A stretch of DNA of 64,000 bases, from contig CAMYIN010000097.1 of assembly GCA_947258495.1 (NCBI GenBank), positions 1-64,000 on the forward strand, given 5' to 3'. Origin of the DNA: an uncultured Gammaproteobacteria bacterium (lineage in GTDB: Bacteria > Pseudomonadota > Gammaproteobacteria > Arenicellales > JAANXG01). This document shows positions 19,258 to 31,420 of this stretch, piece after piece. The notes beneath the pieces were generated by a model that was not told the DNA's origin, ran no database searches, and worked only from the letters and a program-made list of their open reading frames with translations. Position numbers and translations under genes: made by a program. Position 1 is the stretch's first letter. Each line of letters opens with the position of its first letter.

Positions 19258-20669
19258 TCGCGCATCAGCTCCGGGCCCCCTTCGTTCTTGCCCGTCGCCA
19301 GCCGTTTTTTCACATCGCGCAAGGCCGCCTGCAGCCCCTCTTCGATCGATGGGTGATAGAAGGGCATCTGCAGCAGGTTCGCTACTGTCTGTCGTTGTTG
19401 AATCGCCCACGCCAACAGATGGGCGAGATGTTCACCGCCGGGCGCTATCATGCAGGCGCCCCGTAACCGCCCGTCCTGGCGGTCCGCGTAGAGGCGCAGT
19501 ATTCCCTGGTTCCTGCCCATGATCAGCGCCCGCCCCAGGGCGTTGAAGCGGAATTCACCGACCGCCGTGGATTCCTCGTTCAGATCGCGGAACGACACGC
19601 CGGTGCTGGCGATGTTTGGATCCGTAAAAGTGATGGTCAACGGCGTGCGGCGTCGATAACGGACGATCGGGTCCGCCATCGCGTTGCCGCCCGCGGCGCG
19701 CCCTTCGTCGGAGGCTTCGTGCAGAATTTGACGATCGGCGTCGGCGTCTCCGGCAATAAAGATGGGGAATCCGTCGATCTGCATGGTCGCGGGATCGTAA
19801 ACGGGCGTGCCCCGTGTATCGAGGGTCACACCGATGCGTTCCAGTCCCAGGCCCTGCAGGTTCGGACGTCTCCCCATACAGGCCAGGACCTTGTCGACGT
19901 GCACACGGCGGTCTCCGCTGGCAACCCGCAGACGGTCGCCGTCCTCCCGCACCTCGGCCGCCTCGCCGAGCCACAGGCGGAACTCCTTCTGCAACAGCGT
20001 CACCGCGAGCTGGTTGACTACGGGGTCGTGGATGGCGCCAACGTACTGCAACGCGTCGAGCCCCGTCACCGCGACCCCCATGCGGCTCAACGCCTGGCCC
20101 AATTCGAGCCCGATCACGCCGAGCCCCACCACGGCGACGGAAGCGGGCAGGGTCTCCTGCTCGAAGAAGTTATCGCTGGTCAGGACCCGGTGCCGGAAGG
20201 GCCGCCAGTCTTCCGGCACCACGGGGCTCGAGCCCGTGGCGATGACGACCTTGTCCGCACGGATGCGCTGCCCTGCCGCTTCGAGCACGTTCGGCTCGAC
20301 GAAACGCGCATGGGCGCCGATGAATTCGTCGCCCAGGTTGTCGGTAGTGCCGGCGAGTACGCGGTCCACGAAGATATCGCGCAGGTCGCGAACGTGCTCC
20401 ATGGCCGCCGCGTGGTCCAGACGCAGCGCGTCGGCGCCCTCTATGCCGAGCCGTCGAAAAATACGTCGACGCTGGAAATCGCCGGCCGCCTGGATGAACG
20501 CCTTGGAAGGCATGCAGCCGACCCGAGCACAGGTCGTCCCCAGCTCGCCGCCGTCTAGCAACACGAAGTCGGCGGTAACACGTCGAACCTGCGACAGCGC
20601 CGCCAGACCCGCGGTGCCGGCGCCGATGATGGCCACCTCGACGTGGCGGCTGACGCGGCCGTTGCTCAA
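19254..20669 (-). CDS. dihydrolipoyl dehydrogenase-like FAD/NAD(P) disulfide oxidoreductase
   Basis: GAGTAGLAAL FAD motif, redox-active TTCARVGCMPSKA, C-terminal YHPSIEEGLQ. Confidence 0.88.
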   Translation of the reverse strand: MSNGRVSRHVEVAIIGAGTAGLAALSQVRRVTADFVLLDGGELGTTCARVGCMPSKAFIQAAGDFQRRRIFRRLGIEGADALRLDHAAAMEHVRDLRDIFVDRVLAGTTDNLGDEFIGAHARFVEPNVLEAAGQRIRADKVVIATGSSPVVPEDWRPFRHRVLTSDNFFEQETLPASVAVVGLGVIGLELGQALSRMGVAVTGLDALQYVGAIHDPVVNQLAVTLLQKEFRLWLGEAAEVREDGDRLRVASGDRRVHVDKVLACMGRRPNLQGLGLERIGVTLDTRGTPVYDPATMQIDGFPIFIAGDADADRQILHEASDEGRAAGGNAMADPIVRYRRRTPLTITFTDPNIASTGVSFRDLNEESTAVGEFRFNALGRALIMGRNQGILRLYADRQDGRLRGACMIAPGGEHLAHLLAWAIQQRQTVANLLQMPFYHPSIEEGLQAALRDVKKRLATGKNEGGPELMRD

Positions 20670-20705
20670 GGTGCCGAAATCTCCGATGCAAACACCACTG
20701 TCTCG

Positions 20706-21794
20706 CTAAGCGACGTGTTTTTTTGCCAGGTAGTCGTGGGACTGCATCTCCACGAGCCGGCTGGCGGTGCGGGCGAACTCGTGCTGCATCCTCGCACCGT
20801 GATAGAGGTCGTCCGGCTCCGCCTCAGCCGACGCAATGAATTTGACATTGTGGTCGTACATGATGTCGATCAGGTTCACCAGACGGCGCGCCTTGTCTTC
20901 CGAATCCGCATCCAATCGCGGGATGTTGGACACGAGTACCGTGTGAAAACACCGAGCGATTTCCAGGTAGTCGTTCTGTGACCGCGGGCCGCCGCACAAT
21001 TCCATGAAATCGAACCATACCACGCCGGTGGCATGACGCACGGTCCTGATGTTTCGTCCTTCAATCTCCAGCGTTATCCCGGCACGGCCGGGCTCCGACG
21101 CCAGATGTGTGAAGTTGTGGCGGAGTCCGTCCTCCGAGGTACGGTCGATTGGACAGAAGTAGGTGTTCGCACGGTCCAGAAACTGCAAGCGGTAATCGGC
21201 ACCGCCGTCCAACTCGATTACCATCGTGTGCGCTTTGATTAGGTCGATGGCGGGCTGGAAACGGTCCCTCTGCAGACCGTTTTTATACAGCTCGTCTGGA
21301 TGAATGTTCGAAGTAGCCACCAGCACGACGCGCCGCGCCAGGAGGTGCTTGAGTAAGCCCCCAAGAATCATGGCGTCACCGATATCGTTGACGATGAATT
21401 CGTCGAAACACAGCACTCTGCTCGACTCGGCGAAGTTTTCACCGATTATCGAGAGCGGGTCGGGTCGATCGCGAAGCGATTTCAACTGTTCATGGGACTT
21501 TTTCATGAAACGGTGAAAATGCGTCCGCTTCTTTTCTTTGAACGGTAGACAATCGAAAAACAAATCCATGAGATAGGTCTTCCCGCGGCCTACGCCTCCC
21601 CACAAGTACGCACCTCGAGTTGGTTCCGAGGGCGATTTGCGATTGAACCAGGAAAGCAGGCCTGTGGATTCCGAGCGGCTCGCGATCAGGTCGTCGTACA
21701 ATCGCTGCAGCTGGGCGATCGTCTTTTCCTGCGACGCGTCGCGTTTGAAATGGTTCTTTACCAGGTCGGCGTAATATCGATCAAGCAGGTTCAC
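20706..21794 (-). CDS. zapE: AFG1-like ATPase / cell division protein ZapE
   Basis: GAYLWGGVGRGKTYLMDLFFDCLP, LCFDEFIVNDIGDAMILG; GTG start VNLLDRYY. Confidence 0.9.
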   Translation of the reverse strand: MNLLDRYYADLVKNHFKRDASQEKTIAQLQRLYDDLIASRSESTGLLSWFNRKSPSEPTRGAYLWGGVGRGKTYLMDLFFDCLPFKEKKRTHFHRFMKKSHEQLKSLRDRPDPLSIIGENFAESSRVLCFDEFIVNDIGDAMILGGLLKHLLARRVVLVATSNIHPDELYKNGLQRDRFQPAIDLIKAHTMVIELDGGADYRLQFLDRANTYFCPIDRTSEDGLRHNFTHLASEPGRAGITLEIEGRNIRTVRHATGVVWFDFMELCGGPRSQNDYLEIARCFHTVLVSNIPRLDADSEDKARRLVNLIDIMYDHNVKFIASAEAEPDDLYHGARMQHEFARTASRLVEMQSHDYLAKKHVA

Positions 21795-21962
21795 GCTGAG
21801 TGTATACCGATCGTGGAACGCGGGACGCCGTTGACCGCCCGCTGCGGGACGCGCAGTGGCCCCAATCGTCGGGCGCCTCAACCGGGCTCGCGTACAAAAC
21901 GGCGCTCGGGGCCAGCGCTGTTGCCGTGCCTGGGCGGGGTTCGCATAGCCGCTGTCCGCAGC

Positions 21963-22307
21963 TTAGGTTTCCAGCCAGGCGCTGGCGCTTTCCATGTCTT
22001 CGAACTGCCGTACATCGGCGGCAACGAATGCCCCTGCGAGCCAACCGACCCAGGCGTGCCATCCGTTGCTGGTTACCACGGCGATGCGCTCGTAATCGCG
22101 GGCGTGCTGTTTGTTGAATTTCAACTCCTCCAACGCCATGTCCATGCTGAAGCGCTCCATGTTGGTGAGATCAAACAATACGTTTACGTGATCGTATTCC
22201 CGCAATTCGCTGGTCACGGCGTCTTCGAACTCCTGGAAATCGTTGAGCGTAAACTCAGCGTATACGTGAACCTTGAGAATATTGCCGTGTTCCTCGATCA
22301 CAATCAT
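21963..22307 (-). CDS. STAS/SpoIIAA-like protein
   Basis: 114 aa, SpoIIAA-like MIVIEEHGNILKVHVYAEFTLNDFQEFEDAV; start overlaps upstream rraA stop. Confidence 0.78.
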   Translation of the reverse strand: MIVIEEHGNILKVHVYAEFTLNDFQEFEDAVTSELREYDHVNVLFDLTNMERFSMDMALEELKFNKQHARDYERIAVVTSNGWHAWVGWLAGAFVAADVRQFEDMESASAWLET

Positions 22308-22795
22308 GCTGCAGGCTCCGTGATGTTCAGCTTTGTCTCGGATAGTACAATACCGTCCGTATCCGCGTACGCATATTCCCCAGGTGTAAATCGCACCCCG
22401 GCAAAACGGACGCTGATGTCTTTTTGTCCTTCTCCACGCTTGACGCTCTTGGTCGGGTTGGTATTGAGCGCCTTGACGCCAAAATCCATTGCCGCGATCT
22501 CCTCCGCATCCCGTATGCAGCCATAAATGATGATCCCCGACCAGCCGCTATCCATGCCCAGTCGCGCCAGCTGATCACCGAGGAGGGCACAACGAAGGGA
22601 GCCTCCGCCGTCAACAACCAGCACTCTCGCGTCGCCCCGCTGGCCGAGGGTTTCCCGCATGAGAGAATTGTCTTCAAACAGCTTCAAGGTCGTAATTTCG
22701 CCGTGAAATCCTCGCCGTCCGCCGTAGTCTTTGAACTCCGGTGCGGCGACCTGAAGCTGCTCTCCGTACTGATCGTAGAGATCCGCCGTTTTCAT
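22304..22795 (-). CDS. rraA: ribonuclease E activity regulator RraA family
   Basis: 163 aa, VLVVDGGGSLRCALLGDQLARLG, GWSGIIIYGCIRDAEEIAAMDFGVKAL. Confidence 0.93.
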   Translation of the reverse strand: MKTADLYDQYGEQLQVAAPEFKDYGGRRGFHGEITTLKLFEDNSLMRETLGQRGDARVLVVDGGGSLRCALLGDQLARLGMDSGWSGIIIYGCIRDAEEIAAMDFGVKALNTNPTKSVKRGEGQKDISVRFAGVRFTPGEYAYADTDGIVLSETKLNITEPAA

Positions 22796-22894
22796 GATTG
22801 TTGTACTCCAGCTATGGATTCGACATTGTCGCTGTTATGGTCGATTGTGGGGGCGAAACAATAGACGGATGTTACGTCGCCCACGTGTTCCGGG

Positions 22895-23551
22895 CTACGG
22901 GCCGGGCATGATTTCCGCGAACGACCGGATCGCCCTGAATGCTGTGATCTCACGTTCCGGTTGTTGCGAATCCGGTTGAAACACGGCGAGCACATGGCGT
23001 ACGCCGTATGCCTGGGCCGCCCGCAACACCTCGAGATTGTCATCGATAAGCATACTGCGGCGGGGATCGAACGGATTTCTCCGGTTCAGCAATCGCCAAA
23101 ACCCCACCTCCTCCTTGGGCACGCCAAGCTCGTGGGAACAGATGATGGCATCGAAATGCGGACTCAGCCCGGTGTACTGCATCTTCACGCCAAGCGCTTT
23201 CTTGTGGGCATTGGTGACCAGCCTGATGTCGACGCCTCGCGTGCGCAGGGCCTGGAGAAACCGCACCACCGTGGGTTTGATCGAAATCTTGTGGGACAAA
23301 TCGTGCTTGAGCTGCACGATATCCAATCCAAGTTTTTCCGACCAGTAATCCACGCAATACCAATCGAGCGAACCCTCGACTTCACGATATTTCGAGCGCA
23401 GTTCCCGCAGCGCAAGCTCGAATTCGATTCCGTGTTTTTGCGCGAATTGCGCCGGTACGTGACTCAGCCAGAAATGATTATCGAAATGTAGATCCAGGAG
23501 CGTGCCGTCCATATCCAGCAAGACGGTATCGATGCCATCCCAATCAAGCAT
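22895..23551 (-). CDS. yrfG: HAD-family GMP/IMP nucleotidase (YrfG-like)
   Basis: LLDMDGTLLDLHFDNHFW motif I; start at MLDWDGIDTV. Confidence 0.87.
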   Translation of the reverse strand: MLDWDGIDTVLLDMDGTLLDLHFDNHFWLSHVPAQFAQKHGIEFELALRELRSKYREVEGSLDWYCVDYWSEKLGLDIVQLKHDLSHKISIKPTVVRFLQALRTRGVDIRLVTNAHKKALGVKMQYTGLSPHFDAIICSHELGVPKEEVGFWRLLNRRNPFDPRRSMLIDDNLEVLRAAQAYGVRHVLAVFQPDSQQPEREITAFRAIRSFAEIMPGP

Positions 23552-23645
23552 TGTGTCTCCGAGCCAAGTTCTCAGTACCAACGGAATGTCCGTGTCGTGC
23601 CTCTGCGGTCGGACGTCTTCGCTATAATGTTCGAAACGAGCAGCT

Positions 23646-24209
23646 ATGCAGACACAAACGCCCATGAAACCCGAGATCACCAGCCGCCAAATCATCGCCC
23701 GAACCAGGAAGTTCTTGATCGAGCGCGTGGGGCTGCGGTTCGACAACGGGGCCGAGGTAGAATACGAACGCCTGCGCAGCCGCGGCGTCGGCGCGGTCAT
23801 GATTATACCCTTATTGCAGGGCGACACTTTGCTGTTGGTGCGCGAGTACGCGGCCGGACTCGACCGTTATGAGCTGGCTTTCCCGAAAGGACTCATAGAC
23901 GCGGAAGAATCGATCGAGGCCGCGGCGGACAGAGAGCTGAAAGAGGAGGTCGGATTCGGTTCTCGCCGCCTGACGACGCTACGAACCGTATCCGTCGCCC
24001 CGGGTTACGCCAACTTTGAAACCCACATTGTGCTCGCGGAGGATCTCTACCCCCAACGCCTGGTTGGGGATGAGCCGGAACCGATCGAGGTCGTGCCGTG
24101 GAAACTCGCCGATATCGCCTCGCTCCTGAGGCAGGAGGATTTCGTTGAGGCGCGGAGTATAGCGGCGGTGTACCTCCTGAACAGGCATCTCGAGGCGAAC
24201 CGTGATTAA
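23646..24209 (+). CDS. nudE: ADP compounds hydrolase NudE (NUDIX)
   Basis: NUDIX box GLIDAEESIEAAADRELKEEVGF; NudE-like N-terminus. Confidence 0.9.
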   Translation: MQTQTPMKPEITSRQIIARTRKFLIERVGLRFDNGAEVEYERLRSRGVGAVMIIPLLQGDTLLLVREYAAGLDRYELAFPKGLIDAEESIEAAADRELKEEVGFGSRRLTTLRTVSVAPGYANFETHIVLAEDLYPQRLVGDEPEPIEVVPWKLADIASLLRQEDFVEARSIAAVYLLNRHLEANRD

Positions 24210-25041
24210 TCCGCGTGATTTCCCGGTAGTGGCCTCCGAGGTCAGCCGCATCGCCCACGCGGCGGGCGCGCGGATACTGGACATCTACGAGCGCGGATTC
24301 GAGGTCTATACCAAGAGCGACGGATCGCCATTGACCACCGCCGATCGCGCGTCTCACGAGTACATCGTCGAGCAGTTGAGCGTCATCGACAGCGAGGTGC
24401 CGGTGTTGTCCGAGGAATCCGCGGAGGACTCGTACAGCGGCCGGCGCAACTGGAAGCAGTTCTGGTTGGTCGATCCCATAGACGGAACCCGCGAGTTCGT
24501 AAAGCGCAACGGTGAATTTACCGTCAATATCGCGCTTATCGATGAGCGTCGTCCGGTGCTGGGTGTGGTGCACACGCCGGTGAAGGGGCTGACGCATTGG
24601 GCGCATGACGGTGGGCCGGCACGCCGCGGCAACGGGCGCGCGCAGACCAGGATCATACGTGCGAGAGAGTATCACGGCGGTCCGGCAAAGGTGGTTGCCA
24701 GCCGCTCCCACGCGCGTGACTCGCTGATCCGTTTCTTGCACAGGCTGAAACAGCGAGAAGGCGGCTACGACGTCACCAATATGGGCAGCGCGTTGAAGAT
24801 CTGTCTCATTGCGGAGGGCCGGGGGGATGTCTATCCGAGGCTCGGCCCGACCTACGAGTGGGACACGGCGGCGGCGCAGTGCGTTCTCGAAGCGGCGGGT
24901 GGCAAGCTCACCGACTGCAGCGGCGCTTCGCTTCGCTACAACAAGAAGTCCCTGCTCAACCCGTGGTTCGTCGCCACCGGCGCGGGCGATTACGATTGGT
25001 ACGGTCTTTTCGAGGGAATAACAGGGGCGTCGGCCGAGTAG
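24202..25041 (+). CDS. cysQ: 3'(2'),5'-bisphosphate nucleotidase
   Basis: Inositol monophosphatase-like: LSEES, WLVDPIDGTREFVKRNGEFTVNIALI. Confidence 0.92.
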   Translation: MINPRDFPVVASEVSRIAHAAGARILDIYERGFEVYTKSDGSPLTTADRASHEYIVEQLSVIDSEVPVLSEESAEDSYSGRRNWKQFWLVDPIDGTREFVKRNGEFTVNIALIDERRPVLGVVHTPVKGLTHWAHDGGPARRGNGRAQTRIIRAREYHGGPAKVVASRSHARDSLIRFLHRLKQREGGYDVTNMGSALKICLIAEGRGDVYPRLGPTYEWDTAAAQCVLEAAGGKLTDCSGASLRYNKKSLLNPWFVATGAGDYDWYGLFEGITGASAE

Positions 25042-25394
25042 CGAGACCAGTCGCCGTGCTCTACGATGGGTTCCTTGCCCGTCGCACGCCGATAAAGGTA
25101 TATCCAGGCGAGGCCTGCGCGGGTGACGATGCGTTCCCGCCCGTACTCCAGCGGGCAGTCCTCGATCGCGTCCAATTGCGCGAGGCTGGCGCCGGAAACG
25201 CGGTATATTTCACCGACAATGGCGTGATGCCCGCAGGCTATAACGCCGGGATAGGCGCCGACGACGAGCATGGTGTACGCGGGCTCGGTCCTGTGCAGGC
25301 CGAGAAAGGGCGAGGCGTACAGCAGATGGTGATTTCGCTGACCGCGTCGCAGACTGCCGTAGACGAAAATCAGGTCTCGCTGTAAGGTTTGCAT
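24990..25394 (-). CDS. gamma-glutamylcyclotransferase family protein
   Basis: IFVYGSLRRGQRNHHLL signature; start trimmed to MQTLQRDL. Confidence 0.82.
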   Translation of the reverse strand: MQTLQRDLIFVYGSLRRGQRNHHLLYASPFLGLHRTEPAYTMLVVGAYPGVIACGHHAIVGEIYRVSGASLAQLDAIEDCPLEYGRERIVTRAGLAWIYLYRRATGKEPIVEHGDWSRYSADAPVIPSKRPYQS

Positions 25395-25472
25395 CTCAGA
25401 TCTACAGTACAGGAACGGCGAAAAGAGCGTCGACGATTCCAGGACGATTTTCCTCCTCGCCGGAAATGCAGC

Positions 25473-26150
25473 ATGAAGCGTATCCCGGAAGCGGAAATGA
25501 TGAACGACGCGGCGCAGGCCGCTGCTTACGCCGGCGCCGACTTCGTACAGCCGAACACCCTGTTCGTCGACACCTTCGCACGCTGTTTCCCGGATTTCAA
25601 CGGCTGTTGGATGATAGATCTCGGCTGCGGACCCGCCGACATTCCGATTCGCTTTGCGCGCGCCTACCCGGGTCTGCAACTGGTGGCGGTCGATGGCGCC
25701 GATGCCATGATCGCGCTGGCCTCCGAAGCGGTGCAGCACGCCGGGATGACGGCGCGCGTGCAGCCTGTCCGCTGGCGTCTGGGACGAGAGCCCGCGCCCG
25801 AAGTCGCGCAACGATCGTTCGACGCCGCAATCAGTAACAGCCTGCTGCATCACATGGCGGATCCTCGCGTTCTTTGGAGCACGATCCTACAATGCGTCGA
25901 ACCCGCCGCGCCGGTGTTGGTGATGGATCTCGAGCGTCCACGGGATGAGGCCCGTGCCCGCGACATGGTCGAAGAGCACTCCGGTGATGAACCCGCGATA
26001 TTGAAACACGATTTCTTCCACTCTCTGCTCGCCTCCTACCGCGTGGAGGAAGTGCGCACACAACTCGATACCGCCGGATTGCCGCATTTCAAGGTCGAAC
26101 GGCTCGGCGATCGGCATCTGGTAGCCTACGGCCGGACCGGATGCGCTTGA
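25473..26150 (+). CDS. class I SAM-dependent methyltransferase
   Basis: Motif I MIDLGCGPADIPIRFARAYP; start MKRIPEAEMMND. Confidence 0.87.
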   Translation: MKRIPEAEMMNDAAQAAAYAGADFVQPNTLFVDTFARCFPDFNGCWMIDLGCGPADIPIRFARAYPGLQLVAVDGADAMIALASEAVQHAGMTARVQPVRWRLGREPAPEVAQRSFDAAISNSLLHHMADPRVLWSTILQCVEPAAPVLVMDLERPRDEARARDMVEEHSGDEPAILKHDFFHSLLASYRVEEVRTQLDTAGLPHFKVERLGDRHLVAYGRTGCA

Positions 26151-26264
26151 GCGGAGGAAAACGGCTTCGGGTTCGGAGGCGGACGCCGTGCTTTCGCTGC
26201 GGGCGGGGGGTGCAGTCCGTCGATCGCCGCACCGGCGTCCGGGGTCGATGGTGTGTGTTAGCGG

Positions 26265-26537
26265 TTACTCTTGTTGCGACGACCCGGAACCGGCGGAGTC
26301 GCTGCCCGGCGTGGTTTTCAGCCGATTCCACCAACGACGGATTCTGGCGTTGGATCTTTTCACCCAGGGGAAATCCACCGATAGCAACACGGCTCCCAGC
26401 GGCAACATCCAGAAGCCGAAGACAGGCAGGGCTCCAAAGATGCCGCCAATTACCAGTAAAATGCCGGCGGAGACGCGCACGCTTTTTCTGGGATGCGTCT
26501 TCAGGTCGTGGAATTTTCCGGTGACGTAGGATTTCAT
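26265..26537 (-). CDS. small membrane protein (PGPGW-like)
   Basis: 90 aa, two hydrophobic segments and flanking basic residues. Confidence 0.6.
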   Translation of the reverse strand: MKSYVTGKFHDLKTHPRKSVRVSAGILLVIGGIFGALPVFGFWMLPLGAVLLSVDFPWVKRSNARIRRWWNRLKTTPGSDSAGSGSSQQE

Positions 26538-26592
26538 GCCGTTACCGGCCCCCGGGTTTGGCGGTGGCAATATAGCTCAGCACGTACTATCG

Positions 26593-27423
26593 ATGCGCAT
26601 GAATTTCACAAAAATGCAGGCCCTCGGCAACGATTTTGTTGTTATTGATGCCATATCGCAAGCGGTTTCGATGGATCGCGAACGAGCGAAAAAGATCGCG
26701 GACCGGCGCCTGGGAGTGGGCTGCGATCAGATCTTGATGGTCGAGCGGGCCTCGCGCGACGACGTGGATTTTCGTTTTCGCGTCATCAATGCCGACGGTG
26801 GTGAAGTCGCGCAATGCGGTAACGGCGCGCGTTGTTTCGCGCTGTTCGTGCGCCAACACGGTTTGACGCAGAAGAACGAGATGAGACTGGAGACCGCGGC
26901 GGACATCCTGGTGGTGACGTTGTCGCCAAACGGAGAAGTGTGCGTCAATATGGGTGTTCCCCGGTTCGCGCCGGAGGACATTCCCTTAATCGCCGAGCGA
27001 CGCCGGGAAGTGTACGATCTCGAGTTGGAACGGCAGACGGTCGAAATATCGGCGCTTTCCCTGGGCAATCCCCACGCGGTGCAAATCGTCGAAGACGTGG
27101 ACCGCGCCCCGGTGTCTCAGCAGGGCCCTCTGATCGAGGGCCATGCGCGATTTCCGCAGCGCGCCAACGCGGGGTTCATGCAGATCTGTTCTCGCGACCG
27201 CATCCGTCTGCGCGTGTTCGAGCGCGGCGCGGGGGAGACCATGGCTTGCGGCAGCGGCGCCTGCGCAGCGGTGGTCGCCGGCCACCAGCGTGGTCTGCTG
27301 GACGATAGCGTCAGCGTGGATCTGCCTGGAGGTTCGCTGCGCGTTCGATGGTCCGGAAACGCAAAGCCGGTATACCTGACGGGGCCGGCGCAATCGGTGT
27401 TTGATGGAGAAATAGAACTGTAA
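26593..27423 (+). CDS. dapF: diaminopimelate epimerase
   Basis: MNFTKMQALGNDFVVIDA; QCGNGARCFA; ERGAGETMACGSGACAAVVAG. Confidence 0.96.
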   Translation: MRMNFTKMQALGNDFVVIDAISQAVSMDRERAKKIADRRLGVGCDQILMVERASRDDVDFRFRVINADGGEVAQCGNGARCFALFVRQHGLTQKNEMRLETAADILVVTLSPNGEVCVNMGVPRFAPEDIPLIAERRREVYDLELERQTVEISALSLGNPHAVQIVEDVDRAPVSQQGPLIEGHARFPQRANAGFMQICSRDRIRLRVFERGAGETMACGSGACAAVVAGHQRGLLDDSVSVDLPGGSLRVRWSGNAKPVYLTGPAQSVFDGEIEL

Positions 27424-27448
27424 CAACATCCAAGCAATTGGAGGACAA

Positions 27449-28156
27449 ATGACGCCAAAGCCCAGTGTAGAGCAGGTGGATGCCGCAGACGACGAACACA
27501 AAATCGTCAATTACTTGCGAATTCATGGAGATTTTTTCGTACGCCACCCCGATTTGCTTCTGGAGATGACGCTGCCGCACGATGCCGGCAGCGGCGTCTC
27601 GCTGATCGAGCGCCAGGTACTCGAATTACGCGCTCAGAACGACACCCTCAAAAAGAAGTTGAGCGCATTGGTGGCGAACGCGCGGCACAACGAGCGGCTG
27701 CATCAGCAGATGCACGAGGTTCTGCTTGCGGTGGTGCGCCAACCCGATATCCGCAGTGTGCTGGAGAGTCTTGCGGGGACGATCAAGCAGCAATTCGCGC
27801 TCTCGCTCGCAGTGCCGCGCATCGCGAACGTAGATTGGCAGTCGCACGAATGTGAGTATATGGTCGATGCCGATGATGCGAACTACCGCAAGCTGCGCGC
27901 TCGCATCGCCCACGGCAGAAGCGTCTGCGACGACCGTTTGCCGAGCGAAATACTCACCTGGCTGTTCGGCGACGAGGCGGCAACCGTGGGCTCCTGCGTC
28001 TTGGTCCCACTGGGAGGAAGTGAGCCGGTTGGCTTTCTCGCCCTGGCGGCGCACGACGAAAGCCGTTTTCGCTCGGACCTGGATACGATGTTCCTGGATC
28101 GATTGGGCGCCGTCGTCGGCGCGTTGATGCAACGCCTGTTGATCGACAATCCGTGA
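27449..28156 (+). CDS. DUF484 family protein
   Basis: Standard position between dapF and xerC; DFFVRHPDLLLEMTLPH. Confidence 0.9.
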   Translation: MTPKPSVEQVDAADDEHKIVNYLRIHGDFFVRHPDLLLEMTLPHDAGSGVSLIERQVLELRAQNDTLKKKLSALVANARHNERLHQQMHEVLLAVVRQPDIRSVLESLAGTIKQQFALSLAVPRIANVDWQSHECEYMVDADDANYRKLRARIAHGRSVCDDRLPSEILTWLFGDEAATVGSCVLVPLGGSEPVGFLALAAHDESRFRSDLDTMFLDRLGAVVGALMQRLLIDNP

Positions 28157-29055
28157 ATCCGAGTTCCAAGCAGCAGCTCGCGGGATTCAGGGAGCATCTC
28201 TGCACCGAACGGCGCATGTCGCCCCATACGCAGGTGGGCTATCGTCGGGACCTGGAATCCCTGGTGAGATACTGCGCAGTTGCGGGCGTAGCGCGGTGGC
28301 GAGATCTGGACGTGCACCGCGCGCGCAACTTCATCGCTTATCTGCACAAGGCCGGTCTCTCGGGAAGAAGTATCCAGCGCGCGCTTTCGGCGGCGCGGAC
28401 TTTCTACGCCTATCTGGCGCGCGAGCGGGCGGTGAGCAAGAATCCCTTTCTCGGGCTGCGGGCGCCGAGGCAGGAGAAAAGGCTCCCAGCGGCCCTGACC
28501 ACAGACCAGGTGGCGTTGCTGGTGTCGGTGAAGGCGAAAGAACCCTTGGCGCTGCGGGATCGGGCGATCATGGAGTTGTTGTATTCGTCCGGTCTGCGTT
28601 TGTCGGAGCTCGTAGACCTGGATCTGGACCATCTGGATGTTCCGCAGTCGCTGGTGCGTGTTCGCGGCAAGGGAGGAAAATCGCGGGAGGTGCCCGTCGG
28701 CCGATGGGCGCTGCTGGCGATAGAGGAATGGAGGGGACCGCGCGCCGCGATCGCCGCTGCGCAGGAGCAGGCGTTGTTTGTTACAAGACGAGGCGGGCGT
28801 ATGTCGGCGCGAGCAGTGCAACATCGAATACGATACTGGGGACAGAGACAGGGTCTCGGCGTGTCCGTGCACCCCCACATGTTGCGGCACAGCTTTGCAA
28901 GTCATCTGCTGGAATCCAGCGGCGAACTGCGGGCGGTCCAGGAGCTCCTGGGTCACGCCAATATCAGTACCACGCAGGTCTATACCCACCTCGACTTTCA
29001 GCACCTCAGCAAGGTCTACGACCGCGCGCACCCCCGGGCCAAGAAGAAATCGTAG
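28153..29055 (+). CDS. xerC: tyrosine recombinase XerC
   Basis: Catalytic RHRRY-type motifs: YSSGLRLSELVDL, HMLRHSFASHLLES, LGHANISTTQVYTH. Confidence 0.95.
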   Translation: MNPSSKQQLAGFREHLCTERRMSPHTQVGYRRDLESLVRYCAVAGVARWRDLDVHRARNFIAYLHKAGLSGRSIQRALSAARTFYAYLARERAVSKNPFLGLRAPRQEKRLPAALTTDQVALLVSVKAKEPLALRDRAIMELLYSSGLRLSELVDLDLDHLDVPQSLVRVRGKGGKSREVPVGRWALLAIEEWRGPRAAIAAAQEQALFVTRRGGRMSARAVQHRIRYWGQRQGLGVSVHPHMLRHSFASHLLESSGELRAVQELLGHANISTTQVYTHLDFQHLSKVYDRAHPRAKKKS

Positions 29056-29292
29056 CGCATTCGCGGTGCGGCACGGCGGCATGAACTCGCGGTCTCCGCG
29101 GCCTGATCGCAGGTGATAAAAGTTGTCCAAGTGCGCTATCATACGCCGCTCGCAGCCACGCCTTCCGCGTGTCCCGGGGCCATCGCGAGGCGGCGAAGCC
29201 TATTCGAAACGAACCGGTAATCCGAGCGAAAACGCTCATTCGCTGAGCGGAAACGCGCTACAAACACAACAAGACATCGTGAAGGGGAGATT

Positions 29293-31302
<2,010 letters not shown>

Positions 31303-31340
31303 CACCGCGGTTTTCTCCGGTCGCGGCGATTCAGAATAAG

Positions 31341-31364
31341 GGGCCCCGCGTCACGGGGCTTCTT
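31341..31364 (+). terminator. Rho-independent terminator downstream of hppA
   Basis: GCCCCG-CGTCA-CGGGGC stem followed by TTCTT. Confidence 0.6.
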
Positions 31365-31420
31365 ACGCTACGGGCACGCGCCGGTGTCCGCTGTGCGGCC
31401 AGCCTCGGCAGCGGCTCGGG

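Noticed and set aside
23600-23630. TATAAT upstream of nudE as a sigma70 promoter
   Set aside because: The -10 is good (23623-23628) but no convincing -35 at proper spacing, so not listed as a feature.
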